64,000 nt of DNA from JACRCG01 sp964524835 (GCA_964524835.1 CAZGEG010000002.1:62001-126000); one strand, 5' to 3'; shown: positions 17,676 to 27,144, numbered from the stretch's first letter. The notes: generated by a model not told the origin, from the sequence alone. Made by a program: numbers and translations.

Positions 17676-17705
17676 TCTTTTTGTCTCTCGATGTATCTTT
17701 TTGTC
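17676..17705. promoter_or_regulatory. Direct repeat TCTTTTTGTC, 20 bp apart
   Basis: Identical 10-mers at 17676-17685 and 17696-17705, two helical turns apart and 100-130 bp upstream of the sigma-54 promoter, a usual place for activator sites. Candidate enhancer for the adjacent response regulator. Confidence 0.45.
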
Positions 17706-17724
17706 CCGAAACCACCACTCGCCC

Positions 17725-17744
17725 CCTCCTGAATCATGAGGAGG
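17725..17744. promoter_or_regulatory. Inverted repeat CCTCCT-N8-AGGAGG
   Basis: Perfect 6-bp arms around GAATCATG in the hybS/regulator intergenic space, about 60 bp before the regulator start. May be a protein site or a leader hairpin of the regulator mRNA. The rest of the 335-bp spacer 17468-17802 shows nothing else I can assign. Confidence 0.35.
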
Positions 17745-17802
17745 TGCCATTAGGCCCCAGAGGATCCGCCAGGGAGGGAGTGGTATAAAAGGAGTACCCG
17801 CT

Positions 17803-19176
17803 ATGCCAACCATATTCGTCTGCGACGACGAGACGGAAATCCTGCGCTATCTGGATAAACTGCTGCATGCCAGCGGCTATAGTGTAGAGACCTTTCAGCG
17901 CGGTACCGATCTGCTGGTGCGGCTGGAGAACGCTTCGTCCGTGCCGTGTGACCTGATCCTTCAGGATGTGCGCATGCCCGATATAAACGGCTTGCAGATG
18001 CTTGAACAGCTCTGCAGGCGCTGGCCGGACCTGCCGGTGGTCATCATGACCGCCCACGGCACGATTGATGATGCGATCAACGCCATCAAGCAGGGGGCGT
18101 ACGACTACATTACCAAGCCGTTTCCGAAGGAAAAACTGCTCGGGATGGTTGAGCGGCTGCTCGATCACCGGCGCCTGGCGAAGGAGAACCTGCTGCTGCG
18201 TGAGGAGCTGCAGCGGGGAAACGGAGGTGCGGATGCAATCATCTTTCGCAGTGACGCTTTCCGCGAAGTTTATGATCTGACCCTGCAGGTAGCCGAAAGT
18301 GATGCCAATATCCTGGTCATGGGGGAATCCGGCACCGGCAAGGAGCTGATCGCCGGCGCCCTGCACCGCAACAGCCCGCGCCGGGACAAGCCGTTTGTCT
18401 CCCTGAACTGCGCCGTACTGTCCGACACCCTGCTGGAGAGCCAGTTGTTCGGCCATATGCGCGGCGCCTTCACCGGGGCGGTCATGAACCAGAGGGGGCT
18501 TCTGGAAGAAGCCGACGGCGGCACGCTGTTCCTGGATGAGATCGGCGATGTCAGTCCGGCGGTGCAGGCCAAACTCCTGAGGGTCACCCAGGAAAAAGAT
18601 TTCATCGTCCTCGGTTCGACCCGCACCCGCAAAGTGGATGTGCGCTTCGTGGCCGCCACCAACAAAGACCTGATGAACGAGGTGAGGGAGGGGCGCTTCC
18701 GGGAGGACCTGTACTATCGCCTGAACGTGATATCCATCAACCTGCCGCCCCTGCGGGAGCGGCGCGACGATATCGAACCTTTGGCCCGCCATTTCCTCAA
18801 GTCCTCCACCCGGCGCATGAAAAAGGACGTGCGTAATATCGATGATGATGCCCTGCAGGCACTGTTGCAGTACGATTGGCCCGGCAATGTACGCGAACTG
18901 GAAAATGTCATGGAGCGGGCGGTTATTTTAGCCCGCGGCAGTTCCATTACGGTCGGGCTGCTGCCGCTGGATGCCCGCCGTGAGGCCCCTTCCATGCCGG
19001 CAGACACTGCCCGGCGGCTGGTTGCCCTGGATGAAATTGAGCGTCTTCACATCACGTCGATCCTGAAGGAAACCGGCTACCACAAAAGCCGCGCTGCAGA
19101 GATCCTGGGTATCTCGCGCAAAACCCTGGACCGCAAAATTGCCGAGTACGCCCTGGCGGAGAGGGGCAGCGTGTGA
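17803..19176 (+). CDS. NtrC-family sigma-54 response regulator
   Basis: Activator of sigma-54 RNA polymerase, 457 residues. Receiver domain at 1-120 with acidic pair D8-D9 and phospho-aspartate D55 (LILQDVRMPD); AAA+ domain at about 140-375 with Walker A GESGTGKE, the sigma-54 contact loop GAFTGA, Walker B GGTLFLDEIGD and arginine-rich LRERRDDIE; Fis-type helix-turn-helix at the C terminus (HKSRAAEILGISRKTLDRK). AAAAGGAG precedes the ATG. Divergent from hyb and coupled to a kinase gene, so it most likely controls the hyb sigma-54 promoter; the signal is unknown. Confidence 0.93.
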   Translation: MPTIFVCDDETEILRYLDKLLHASGYSVETFQRGTDLLVRLENASSVPCDLILQDVRMPDINGLQMLEQLCRRWPDLPVVIMTAHGTIDDAINAIKQGAYDYITKPFPKEKLLGMVERLLDHRRLAKENLLLREELQRGNGGADAIIFRSDAFREVYDLTLQVAESDANILVMGESGTGKELIAGALHRNSPRRDKPFVSLNCAVLSDTLLESQLFGHMRGAFTGAVMNQRGLLEEADGGTLFLDEIGDVSPAVQAKLLRVTQEKDFIVLGSTRTRKVDVRFVAATNKDLMNEVREGRFREDLYYRLNVISINLPPLRERRDDIEPLARHFLKSSTRRMKKDVRNIDDDALQALLQYDWPGNVRELENVMERAVILARGSSITVGLLPLDARREAPSMPADTARRLVALDEIERLHITSILKETGYHKSRAAEILGISRKTLDRKIAEYALAERGSV

Positions 19177-20351
19177 GACCATACCTGCGCTATTCGATCC
19201 GATTAAAGCTGACCCTGGCAACTCTGACACCGCTGGTGACGGCTGTTGTCCTCTTTTGGGTGATCGGCGCTTCGGCGCTCTATCTGGGAATTCCCGAACT
19301 CTCATTTTTCGAACTGCGTTCACGGATACACATCATCTTCTCGGCGATCCTCCTGTTTGTAACCCTGATCGGCGTCTCCCTTTCGGCGTGGCTCGGGTCG
19401 AGCCTGGCCCGCCCGATCAAGGCGGTGGAGGAGGGGGCGCGCCTGCTGGCACTCGGTGAACATATCCCGGACATCGTGGTCGGGGGGCATGACGAAATAT
19501 CGGTCATGGCGGAAGAATTCAACATCATGAAACATCGGCTGATTGAGCGTGAAGATGAGATTCTGCTGCTTAACCGGACTCTGGAGGAAAAGGTCGCGGA
19601 CCGGACTGCGCAGCTGGATGAAAAAAACCAGTGGCTGCTTGTGGCCCACCAGGAACTGGCCCGTGCAGAACGACTTGTCGGTATCGGCATACTGGCGTCG
19701 GGAGTGGCCCACGAAATCAACAACCCTCTGGCCATTATTCGCGGCAACGCCGAATTGCTTGAAATGTCGGAGCGCCTGAACGATTCGGACCAGTCGGAGG
19801 TGGAGACGATTATCCGGCAGGTCGGCCGGGTGGAGCGGATCGTCTCCAATCTGCTGACTTTTGCCGGGACAAAAAACAAGGTGATCCGGCCCTTTCATAT
19901 TGAAGTGCTGCTGGATGACATACTGGACCAGATCGGCCATCAGATCCCGCTGGAGAGATACCGCATCGAACGGAAGTACCGGAATGCCGGTGGAAATATG
20001 GAAGGGGATGAGCATCAACTTCGACAGGTATTCACCAACCTTGTCGTAAACAGCCTGCAGGCCATGGAAGGGGGAGGGGTGCTGACAGTTTCAACCGTGG
20101 TTGACGGTGAGACGGGGAACTGCTCGGTAACGATAGGCGACAGCGGGACCGGCATCTCTGCAGACGATCAGGAGAAACTGTTCACCCCGTTTTTTACCAC
20201 CAAGCCGAGGGGAACCGGCCTGGGGTTGGCGGTCTCTTACGGGATTGTACAGGATCACGGCGGTGATATCAGGGTTGAGAGCACCCCGGGGGAGGGGGCG
20301 TCGTTCGTCGTAATGCTGCCGCTGCGACAGCCCGCCGGGAAGTCACCGTAG
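19173..20351 (+). CDS. Membrane sensor histidine kinase
   Basis: Partner kinase of the preceding regulator. 392 residues: two membrane segments (about 13-38 and 53-73) with a very short periplasmic loop, HAMP (about 75-127), a coiled-coil linker, HisKA with phospho-histidine H180 in ASGVAHEINNPL, and HATPase with VNSLQAM, GDSGTGI and GTGLGLAV. GTG start overlapping the regulator stop by 4 nt, so the two are translationally coupled. The loop of about 14 residues leaves little room for a periplasmic ligand domain, so sensing may be in the membrane or by a partner. Confidence 0.92.
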   Translation: MRPYLRYSIRLKLTLATLTPLVTAVVLFWVIGASALYLGIPELSFFELRSRIHIIFSAILLFVTLIGVSLSAWLGSSLARPIKAVEEGARLLALGEHIPDIVVGGHDEISVMAEEFNIMKHRLIEREDEILLLNRTLEEKVADRTAQLDEKNQWLLVAHQELARAERLVGIGILASGVAHEINNPLAIIRGNAELLEMSERLNDSDQSEVETIIRQVGRVERIVSNLLTFAGTKNKVIRPFHIEVLLDDILDQIGHQIPLERYRIERKYRNAGGNMEGDEHQLRQVFTNLVVNSLQAMEGGGVLTVSTVVDGETGNCSVTIGDSGTGISADDQEKLFTPFFTTKPRGTGLGLAVSYGIVQDHGGDIRVESTPGEGASFVVMLPLRQPAGKSP

Positions 20352-20617
20352 GTTTAACAGTTTCCCCTCCTGCCCTCCCGATGAATGAAATACTTACTAT
20401 CTATTAAATCAGAAACAGCGTACAGTTAACATGTTGACCTATAAGCAGAAATAGTTTCTCTCCGGCATTTAGAGCCGCCCTGCCTTTCGTTCATCTCCGT
20501 CCACTTCTGTAGTCAAGCCCGCTGTTCAGTCAGCACAGGTTATTTTCGACTCCTCCCGCCGCCTTTCAGTGCCGGGTAGCAGGAAGTGCTGTCAACCCAG
20601 TCAGATAAGGAGAAAGT

Positions 20618-20887
20618 ATGATTATCAAAAGAGGTACCGTCGTGAGCCATACCGGAGCTGTCCAATGGGGAGCAGGCAAGGTGGTGGAAGTGTCTCCCCT
20701 TAAAGCGACAATCCAGTTCAGTGACGGCATAATCAGAAAAATCGCCTCCTCCCATTACATGATCCTGCAGCCGGCCGACCCGGCTTCTTTTGTGCCGATT
20801 CCGGACAAAATTCCGGGAGTGAAGGTTCGCGCGACTCCCAAACGTCTGAAAAAGACGGCAACAGTTGTTGAGTCAGCTGAAGATTGA
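20618..20887 (+). CDS. DUF3553-like protein
   Basis: 89 residues: MIIKRGTVVSHTGAVQWGAGKVVEV... and ATIQFSDGIIRKIASSHYMIL resemble the small beta-barrel fold of DUF3553 proteins; the C-terminal 30 residues are basic (ATPKRLKKT). Function unknown. AAGGAGAAAG precedes the ATG. The 266-bp gap before it (20352-20617) has no gene that I can see. Confidence 0.6.
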   Translation: MIIKRGTVVSHTGAVQWGAGKVVEVSPLKATIQFSDGIIRKIASSHYMILQPADPASFVPIPDKIPGVKVRATPKRLKKTATVVESAED

Positions 20888-20935
20888 AAAGGGAAGTTCC
20901 GGCCGGGGATCATGTCGTGAAGAACAGCCTGTACA

Positions 20936-20965
20936 CCGGATAACAAGATGATCCCTGTTATCCGG
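20936..20965. terminator. 10-bp hairpin without T-run
   Basis: CCGGATAACA and TGTTATCCGG are perfectly complementary around a 10-nt loop, 48 nt after the DUF3553-like gene. Strong stem but no U-tract, so it may protect the mRNA end or act as a weak terminator for the two convergent genes. Confidence 0.5.
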
Positions 20966-21026
20966 CAGTTGAAAGTAGAGAGCCTGATGGTAACAACGGG
21001 ATTCAACAAAAGCGTGTAATGCGGCG

Positions 21027-21530
21027 CTATTCCCTGAATGCGCGCATCATCAGTTCGTAGTCCTCCAGCAGGGCCTGCAGGTCCTCCTCATGCTCCACCT
21101 CTTGCTGCAGTATGGTCAGCACTATGTTGTAGGTGACCGGATCCTTTTCCCTGGTAATATCCATCAGCCGTTTGTAAACGCCGATGGCGCACTGTTCCCC
21201 CTTGATGTTCTGCTCCAGAAGTGTCTTGACGAATGGGTCGTCCGGTGCATCATAGCCGCAGTTGGTGAACTTGTACCATTCCTCGGGCTTGGTGACGGGC
21301 GTTCCCCCCAGCTGGATGATGCGCATCGCCACCATGTCGGCATGCAGCAGTTCTTCGGTAGCGTGCTGCAGCAGTTCGGCGCCGACAGCATCCTTCATCG
21401 GCCCCTTTACCAGCTTTGCCCCCAGCCAGTACTGGTAATAGGCAAGCCATTCGTCACAATAGGCACTGCGGAGCAAACCGAGCAGTTCATCCACGTCCAT
21501 CCCGATAATCTCACGTCCTTTTGATCCCAT
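21027..21530 (-). CDS. Ferritin-like protein, Dps-like (thioferritin) candidate
   Basis: 167-residue four-helix protein with a full diiron ligand set: E27, E60xxH63, E112 and E144xxH147. Two cysteines, C91 and C114, lie where Dps-like thioferritins carry a conserved pair near the iron site. Such proteins oxidise iron with peroxide and protect the cell from oxidative damage. AAAGGAGA precedes the ATG. It could instead be a bacterioferritin-type protein; the ligand pattern is certain, the subfamily less so. Confidence 0.7.
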   Translation of the reverse strand: MGSKGREIIGMDVDELLGLLRSAYCDEWLAYYQYWLGAKLVKGPMKDAVGAELLQHATEELLHADMVAMRIIQLGGTPVTKPEEWYKFTNCGYDAPDDPFVKTLLEQNIKGEQCAIGVYKRLMDITREKDPVTYNIVLTILQQEVEHEEDLQALLEDYELMMRAFRE

Positions 21531-21579
21531 ACCTGCATTCTCCTTTCACTGTCCCCGCGTTGATTCAGTCTCGATGCTT

Positions 21580-22482
21580 CTATTTGACGAATGTACCGTT
21601 CTGATATTCCTCAAATGCAACCTTCAGCTCCTCCCGGCTGTTCATCACGATCGGGCCGTACCAGGCCACCGGTTCCCCCAGCGGTTTTCCCGATACAAAC
21701 AGAAAGCGCACCGGCTTGTCTGTCGTCGTCACCTGGACCGCAGAGCCGGCATGCTCAAAAAGCACCACGGTTTCGGCAGAACAGCAGCAGCGGCGCTCGG
21801 TATCCGACCAGCCGTGACCGACCATCTCGTAGGCATAGGCATCGCGCTGATCATCGAAGTACCCTTCCCCGGAGAGAATATAGGCAAAGGCGGTATGCCC
21901 GAGCGGAAGCGGATGGGTGAACACGGAGCCGGCAGGCACGCTGATGTCGAGCATCTCCGGCTCGATCACGATATCCCCCACCGGCCCCTTGGCCCCATTC
22001 ACCTCGCCGGCGATGACCTTGACCTTCACCCCGTTCTCAAGCGTGACTTCAGGGATATCGGCCGCCTTGACGTCGCGGTAGCGGGGCGCCATCATCTTCT
22101 GCGCCGCCGGCAGGTTGGCCCAGAACTGGAATCCCCACATCGTGCCGGTGGGGCTCAGTTGAGGCATCTCCTGGTGGATGATGCCGCTGCCTGCGGTCAT
22201 CCACTGCACGTCTCCGGCCCCGATGGCCCCCTTGTTCCCCATGCTGTCGCCATGCTCCACCAGACCCTCCAGCACATAGGTGATGGTCTCGATACCGCGG
22301 TGGGGGTGCCAGGGAAAGCCGGCCAGGTATTCGTCCGGGTTGGAGGTGTGGAAATCATCCAGCATCAGGAACGGATCGAACTGCGGCACCTGGGAATAGC
22401 CGAAGGCCCTTTTGAGGTGCACGCCGGCGCCTTCGACGGTGGGTCGGCTCTTGAATGTTTTTGCGATGCGGCGTGTGGTCAT
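21580..22482 (-). CDS. Pirin family protein
   Basis: Bicupin protein of 300 residues with the pirin iron motif FPWHPHRGIETITYVLEG, then HGDSMGN and GIIHQEMPQ, giving three histidines and a glutamate. Some bacterial pirins act as quercetin dioxygenases, others as redox-linked regulators; which applies here is unknown. The ATG at 22482 (MTTRRIAKTF) has GAAGGGAG ahead and is preferred over an in-frame ATG 30 nt upstream. Confidence 0.9.
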   Translation of the reverse strand: MTTRRIAKTFKSRPTVEGAGVHLKRAFGYSQVPQFDPFLMLDDFHTSNPDEYLAGFPWHPHRGIETITYVLEGLVEHGDSMGNKGAIGAGDVQWMTAGSGIIHQEMPQLSPTGTMWGFQFWANLPAAQKMMAPRYRDVKAADIPEVTLENGVKVKVIAGEVNGAKGPVGDIVIEPEMLDISVPAGSVFTHPLPLGHTAFAYILSGEGYFDDQRDAYAYEMVGHGWSDTERRCCCSAETVVLFEHAGSAVQVTTTDKPVRFLFVSGKPLGEPVAWYGPIVMNSREELKVAFEEYQNGTFVK

Positions 22483-22524
22483 GTCGCAGCTCCCTTCTGT
22501 CGTGGATTGCATTGAGCCAGTATA

Positions 22525-24351
22525 TCAGAATGCGAAACATGTGCAACCGATCCCCCAATCGCCGCCGGCGCCTAAGACCGTGCGGGTGTGCCGATGGAGC
22601 GGAATACTGCAAGAGCATGGCGATGAAAGCGATGTGCCGGAATTGATCGGATGAACATGACGATAAGCACCGCCATAAACGCCGGTTGGCGCCCAGTCAG
22701 GGCTCACCGGCGGCAGTGGTGGCGCCAGGCTGCCATAGTCACCTGCTCCATGCACAACCTTTCCTCCCATGACGGTCAGGACCGCTTCGATCCCCTTGAT
22801 CTCCTCTTCCGGGACTGTGAAGTAATCGGCCGACAGTACCGCCAGGTCGGCCAGTTGCCCTGCCGCGATCAGTCCCTTTTTTCCGTCGTCGCCCGAGAAC
22901 CAGGAACTTCCCTCGGTGTAGAGCCGCAACGCCGCGGGCCTACTGAGGCGATTCCTTTCGTCGTACAGGGAAATACCGCCTACTGTTTTGCCACTGACCA
23001 GCCAGTAGAGCGACACCCAGGGATTGTAGCTGGATACCCGTGTGGCATCGGTCCCCGCGCCGACCGGTATTCCCAGATTCAGCATCCTGGTTATCGGGGG
23101 TGTCCGTTGTGCCGCTTCCTTGCCGTAACGGTACATGAAGTATTCCCCCTGGAAGGCCATCCGGTCCTGGATGGCGATGCCGCCCCCCAGGTCGCGCAGC
23201 CGCTCCATGTTGCGCTCCGAAATGGTCTCGGCATGATCGAAGAACCAGCGCAGACCGTTGAAGGGGATCTCCCGGTCGACGCTCTCGAAAACATCCAGAA
23301 AGCGGGAAATTGACTCGTCATAGGTAGCGTGCAGGCGGAACGGCCAGCGCTTTTCCACCAACAGGCCGATAACCTTTTTCAGTTCGGCCTCCATCACCGG
23401 CTGGAGATCGGGGCGCGGCTCCAGGAAATCCTCGAAATCGGCGGCGGAAAAGACCAGCATTTCGCCGGCGCCATTCATCCTGTAAACATCGCTCCCCTGT
23501 CCGGGCGACACAATCTTTGCCCAGCCGGCAAAATCGTCATACTCCTCTTTGGGACGCTGGGTGAAGAGGTTATAGGCAATGCGCAGGGTCAGTTCGTCCC
23601 TGCCGGCCAGTTCCTCGACCACGCGGTAGTCGTCAGGATAGTTCTGGAACCCGCCGCCGGCGTCGATACAACTGGTGATTCCCAGCCGGTTCAACTCCCT
23701 CATGAAGTGTCGGGTTGAGTTGACCTGATCGTTGAAACTCAGCTTTGGCCCCTTGGCCAGGCTGGCGTAGAGGATCAGGGCGTTCGGTTTGGCAATCAGC
23801 AGCCCGGTCGGATTGCCGCTCTTATCGCGTTGAATCTCCCCACCCGCCGGAGCGGGTGTCTCCTTCGTGTAACCAAGCGCGCGCAGCGCCGCCCTGTTGA
23901 CAAAGGCCCGGTCGTACAGATGCAGGACAAAGACAGGGGTGTCCGGCGAAACGGCATTGATCTCTTCCAGGGTCGGCATGCGCCGCTCGGCAAACTGAAA
24001 TTCGCTCCAACCACCGATGACACGTACCCACTGGGGTGGCGGTGTGCGACGCGCCTGCTCACGGAGCATCTCCAGCGCCTGTGCCATCGATGGTACGCCG
24101 TCCCAGCGCAGTTCCATATTGTAGTTTAGCCCTCCCCTTATGACGTGGATGTGGGAATCGTTCAGGCCGGGTATGACCCGCCGGCCCTTGAGGTCGATCC
24201 GTTGGGTCGTTTCTTTAGCGCTGGTGATCAGCTCTTCGCCGCCTGTGGCTGTAATCCGTCCGCCGGCCATGGCCACGGCCGAAACCTGGGGTTGTAGAGG
24301 ATCGAGGGTAGTGATCGATCCATTATGCAAAATCAGATCGGGTGCGTTCAT
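22525..24351 (-). CDS. YtcJ-like amidohydrolase
   Basis: 608-residue amidohydrolase (Amidohydro_3 group) with the metal motif DSHIHV near residue 63, a middle RLHATYDESISRFLD segment and a C-terminal GIGCTCFAF that is typical of YtcJ-type proteins. Substrate unknown. GGAGG precedes the ATG at 24351; the frame stays open a further 114 nt. It shares a unit with the monooxygenase-domain gene 20 nt upstream. Confidence 0.85.
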   Translation of the reverse strand: MNAPDLILHNGSITTLDPLQPQVSAVAMAGGRITATGGEELITSAKETTQRIDLKGRRVIPGLNDSHIHVIRGGLNYNMELRWDGVPSMAQALEMLREQARRTPPPQWVRVIGGWSEFQFAERRMPTLEEINAVSPDTPVFVLHLYDRAFVNRAALRALGYTKETPAPAGGEIQRDKSGNPTGLLIAKPNALILYASLAKGPKLSFNDQVNSTRHFMRELNRLGITSCIDAGGGFQNYPDDYRVVEELAGRDELTLRIAYNLFTQRPKEEYDDFAGWAKIVSPGQGSDVYRMNGAGEMLVFSAADFEDFLEPRPDLQPVMEAELKKVIGLLVEKRWPFRLHATYDESISRFLDVFESVDREIPFNGLRWFFDHAETISERNMERLRDLGGGIAIQDRMAFQGEYFMYRYGKEAAQRTPPITRMLNLGIPVGAGTDATRVSSYNPWVSLYWLVSGKTVGGISLYDERNRLSRPAALRLYTEGSSWFSGDDGKKGLIAAGQLADLAVLSADYFTVPEEEIKGIEAVLTVMGGKVVHGAGDYGSLAPPLPPVSPDWAPTGVYGGAYRHVHPINSGTSLSSPCSCSIPLHRHTRTVLGAGGDWGIGCTCFAF

Positions 24352-24371
24352 ACTGTTACCTCCTCTCCCTT

Positions 24372-24947
24372 TTATGAGCGACGTTGCAGCCAGGGGTTGA
24401 GAATTCTCACCAGTAACGGCATAATCGCCCAAGTGAGAAGAATTACTATGCCCACAGACACACAAAGTGCTCTCAGTTGCAGCGGCAGGTTAGTTATCAG
24501 GGGATTCAGCAACCAAGGCACCAGCATACTGGCCGGCCAGACACCAACGACGGTGACTAGGGCCATCTTCCAGCGTGGCGGCGGAATCATCGTCCGTTGA
24601 CCGGGGAGTGTGAACCAGGTTTCCAGCCCGGACAACTCCTCGCGCTTCGGTCCTCCTTCGGTTAACGGCGCAACGGTTGATTCCCATTGCTGAAAAAGGG
24701 GTGAGCCATAAAAACGGTCACGGTACTCCGTGCTGCTGAAACGGCGCACAATTCCGTACTCACGCGGACCGGATCCAGACTCCGGGCGCAGGACGTGCAC
24801 TCCCAGTTGCCCCTCGGTGTGAAGGGATCGCGAAATAAAACCATGCAACTCAACCTCGAATCTCTCTACACACCCCGGCTTGACCGTGCGCAACGTCAGG
24901 ACGGCGACGGGTTCTGCTGTTTTCTCAGGCGTTCTATGCTTATCCAT
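24372..24947 (-). CDS. ABM-domain protein with two membrane segments
   Basis: 191 residues. Residues 12-100 look like an antibiotic-biosynthesis-monooxygenase (dimeric alpha-beta barrel) domain (LTLRTVKPGCVERFEVELHG, EYGIVRRFSS, YRDRFYGSPLFQQWE); residues 127-147 and 155-178 are two hydrophobic helices, the arrangement seen in a membrane-anchored ABM subfamily. Enzymatic activity is not proven for that group. Probably co-transcribed with the amidohydrolase. Confidence 0.7.
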   Translation of the reverse strand: MDKHRTPEKTAEPVAVLTLRTVKPGCVERFEVELHGFISRSLHTEGQLGVHVLRPESGSGPREYGIVRRFSSTEYRDRFYGSPLFQQWESTVAPLTEGGPKREELSGLETWFTLPGQRTMIPPPRWKMALVTVVGVWPASMLVPWLLNPLITNLPLQLRALCVSVGIVILLTWAIMPLLVRILNPWLQRRS

Positions 24948-25099
24948 GGCATCACCTGTTCACATCCGTTTCATAGCCCTCAATTCAATTCATAATTTAT
25001 GCTTCATGTCTTCGGGGATCAGTTGAGAAATGCCTTGATGCATTTAGTTTACGGTTTTTCCTCTCATAACCCCGCGAAACCGATCAGGCGTGCTTGTGT

Positions 25100-25750
25100 T
25101 TAGTGCCCAGCTCCGCTTCGGCTCGGTGGTGCGCCATGCACCATGGTGTAGGCATACTCTACTCCTTGGCCATAAGCACCACAGTGTTCTTTAACCACTT
25201 CCAAGACATCGTTGTAGGTATCCTTTTTTGCCCAATCACGTTGGTACTCAAGCAGAACCTGCAGTGATGTTACCGGCACTGCACCGGCCTGTTCAATGCG
25301 CCGCATGGCGGCATTATGCGCTGTTAGAGTGGTACCCCCCGATGCATCCTCAACGGCGTAAACCTCGTAGCCGGCCTTGAGCGCCTCCAGGGCAGGAAAG
25401 GCCAGACAAACCTCCGTCCATAGGGCGGCCATAATCAGTTTTTTTCTTCCGGTTGCCTTCACGGCCGCCACGAATTTTTTATCTTCCCAGGAGTTCATGC
25501 TGCTGCGCTCAACCGGCTCCTGGTCAGGGAATACGTCCAGAAGCTGCGGCCACATGTTGCCGGAAAAACCCTTGCTTTCAACTGTGGTCAGGATGGTCGG
25601 AACTTTGAAGATTTTGGCGGCTTTGGCAAGCAGAAGGACGTTGTTGAAGAGTGTCTGGCGGTCGATGTTGGCAACCCCAAATACCATCTGGGGTTGAAAG
25701 TCGATGAAGATGACGGCGCTGTTCTGCGGAGTTAAAAGTTCTGTTTTCAT
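25100..25750 (-). CDS. Isochorismatase-family hydrolase (YcaC-like)
   Basis: 216-residue cysteine hydrolase: FIDFQPQM carries D17 and ALWTEVCLAFPAL carries nucleophile C115, with the usual cis-peptide region before it. YcaC-like members have uncertain substrates. AAAGGGG lies ahead of the ATG. It stands alone; the 174-bp gap upstream (25751-25924) contains only an 18-codon plus-strand frame with a ribosome site, which I do not call a gene. Confidence 0.85.
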   Translation of the reverse strand: MKTELLTPQNSAVIFIDFQPQMVFGVANIDRQTLFNNVLLLAKAAKIFKVPTILTTVESKGFSGNMWPQLLDVFPDQEPVERSSMNSWEDKKFVAAVKATGRKKLIMAALWTEVCLAFPALEALKAGYEVYAVEDASGGTTLTAHNAAMRRIEQAGAVPVTSLQVLLEYQRDWAKKDTYNDVLEVVKEHCGAYGQGVEYAYTMVHGAPPSRSGAGH

Positions 25751-25924
25751 AGCAATACCCCTTTAGGATAGTTTTGGTCTTTTATTTAAACTTAGACCTA
25801 TTTGAGGAGATGATCAAGAAAAACGCTGGAGGAAAAATGCGGTATTATGAGTTGGGGATCCGGCAGAAAGTGGCGGTAGGTCAAGCTCTTTAAGATGCTC
25901 TCCCGTATTTAAGAGACAGCCGGC

Positions 25925-27109
25925 CTATGCTTTATCTTCTTCGGCAATGGCTCCCAGCGACACAATTATCTGGGCGATGCAGAGCAGTGTCAATATACCG
26001 AGAATTGCCACACCGGGCAACCTGCTGCTCAAGCTTCCGGTGGCAATGGCAAGAAAGGCAATCAGGTAGTTTGGCCGTGCCAGGCGGCGGATGACTCGCC
26101 CTTCCTGCTCCTGCGCCGAGGCGATAAAAATAGCGCTCAAGGCCAGGACAGTCATCCCTACCGAGCTGCAGAGCAGCCAGCCTTCGATTGCATGGAGCGG
26201 TTCGGCCGGCTGCAGGGAAATCACATGCTTGATCCCCACCGCTACGGCCGTGATTCCCATCAACAGGGGCAGATGGGCGTAGAGCCACTGCTGGTAGCTT
26301 TTTACATGCTCCCGGGCCTGAAGCCGACGGGTCATCGCCCCCCGGGCCCCATCGAAATAGCCCCACCAGAGAGCAAACGAGATCAGCAACCCCATGAATC
26401 CGGCTCCCGCCGACACAAAAGTCAGTCCGGTCTTGCCAATGCCGAACACTACACTAATCACCGCCTCGCCGATGACGATGATGGTGAAGAGCCCGAACCG
26501 CTCGGGGAGGTGCATCAGGTGGGGCGGAAAGCGGACATGAAGCATGCCGGCGGTCAGCGGGGTGAGGAAATCCACGGCAAGGGCCGTACCCCAGAGCCCG
26601 AATCGCCAGGGGAGGGGGACCAGTACGGATATGGCCCAGATCGAAGCAGCGGCACCGAAGCCGGCGGCATAGCGGCCGGTCAACGGCCGGACGACCGGGA
26701 TGTGGCGGCCGGCACGCAGATACTCCGCCACCAGGATGAAACGGACCACCGCGTAGGAGAGGGCGAAGCCGGCAGAGGTGGCGCCGAGGGCTGCCGGCGC
26801 ATGGACAGCCAGCGAGGCGACCGCCGCCATCTGGGCCATGGTGAGAAGCCGGTGCCCCGCGTCCTCGGTATCGAAGCGGGTGAGGTAGAAGGTGTGCCCT
26901 ACCCAGGCCCACCAGACCGGGACGAAGAGGACGCAAAACCGGAGCATGCCGGTCCACGAGTAGTCGTTACCGAGGCTCGTCGCCAGTTGCGCGACCGCCG
27001 CCACGAAGACCAGGTCGTAGAAGAGCTCCAGCCAGGTAGCGTGCCGCTCCGTCTCCGCTTCCTCCCCGGAACGAAGCCGTGGCGGCTTGAAGAGTCCCGG
27101 TTTCGGCAT
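25925..27109 (-). CDS. LtrA family membrane protein
   Basis: 394 residues, about ten to twelve membrane segments. The N-terminal RHATWLELFYDLVFVAAVAQL and the VWWAWVGHTFYLTRFDTED block are the hallmarks of low-temperature-requirement protein A family proteins. Function is not understood. Gene lies 35 nt after the porin gene, on the same strand, so possibly one transcript. Confidence 0.88.
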   Translation of the reverse strand: MPKPGLFKPPRLRSGEEAETERHATWLELFYDLVFVAAVAQLATSLGNDYSWTGMLRFCVLFVPVWWAWVGHTFYLTRFDTEDAGHRLLTMAQMAAVASLAVHAPAALGATSAGFALSYAVVRFILVAEYLRAGRHIPVVRPLTGRYAAGFGAAASIWAISVLVPLPWRFGLWGTALAVDFLTPLTAGMLHVRFPPHLMHLPERFGLFTIIVIGEAVISVVFGIGKTGLTFVSAGAGFMGLLISFALWWGYFDGARGAMTRRLQAREHVKSYQQWLYAHLPLLMGITAVAVGIKHVISLQPAEPLHAIEGWLLCSSVGMTVLALSAIFIASAQEQEGRVIRRLARPNYLIAFLAIATGSLSSRLPGVAILGILTLLCIAQIIVSLGAIAEEDKA

Positions 27110-27144
27110 CTGCTCACCCTCCTCGTTCTCTTATGGGCACCGGT

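Noticed and set aside
25837..25893. 18-codon plus-strand frame with GGAGG site
   Set aside because: Too short to support, no similarity recognised; could be a chance frame.
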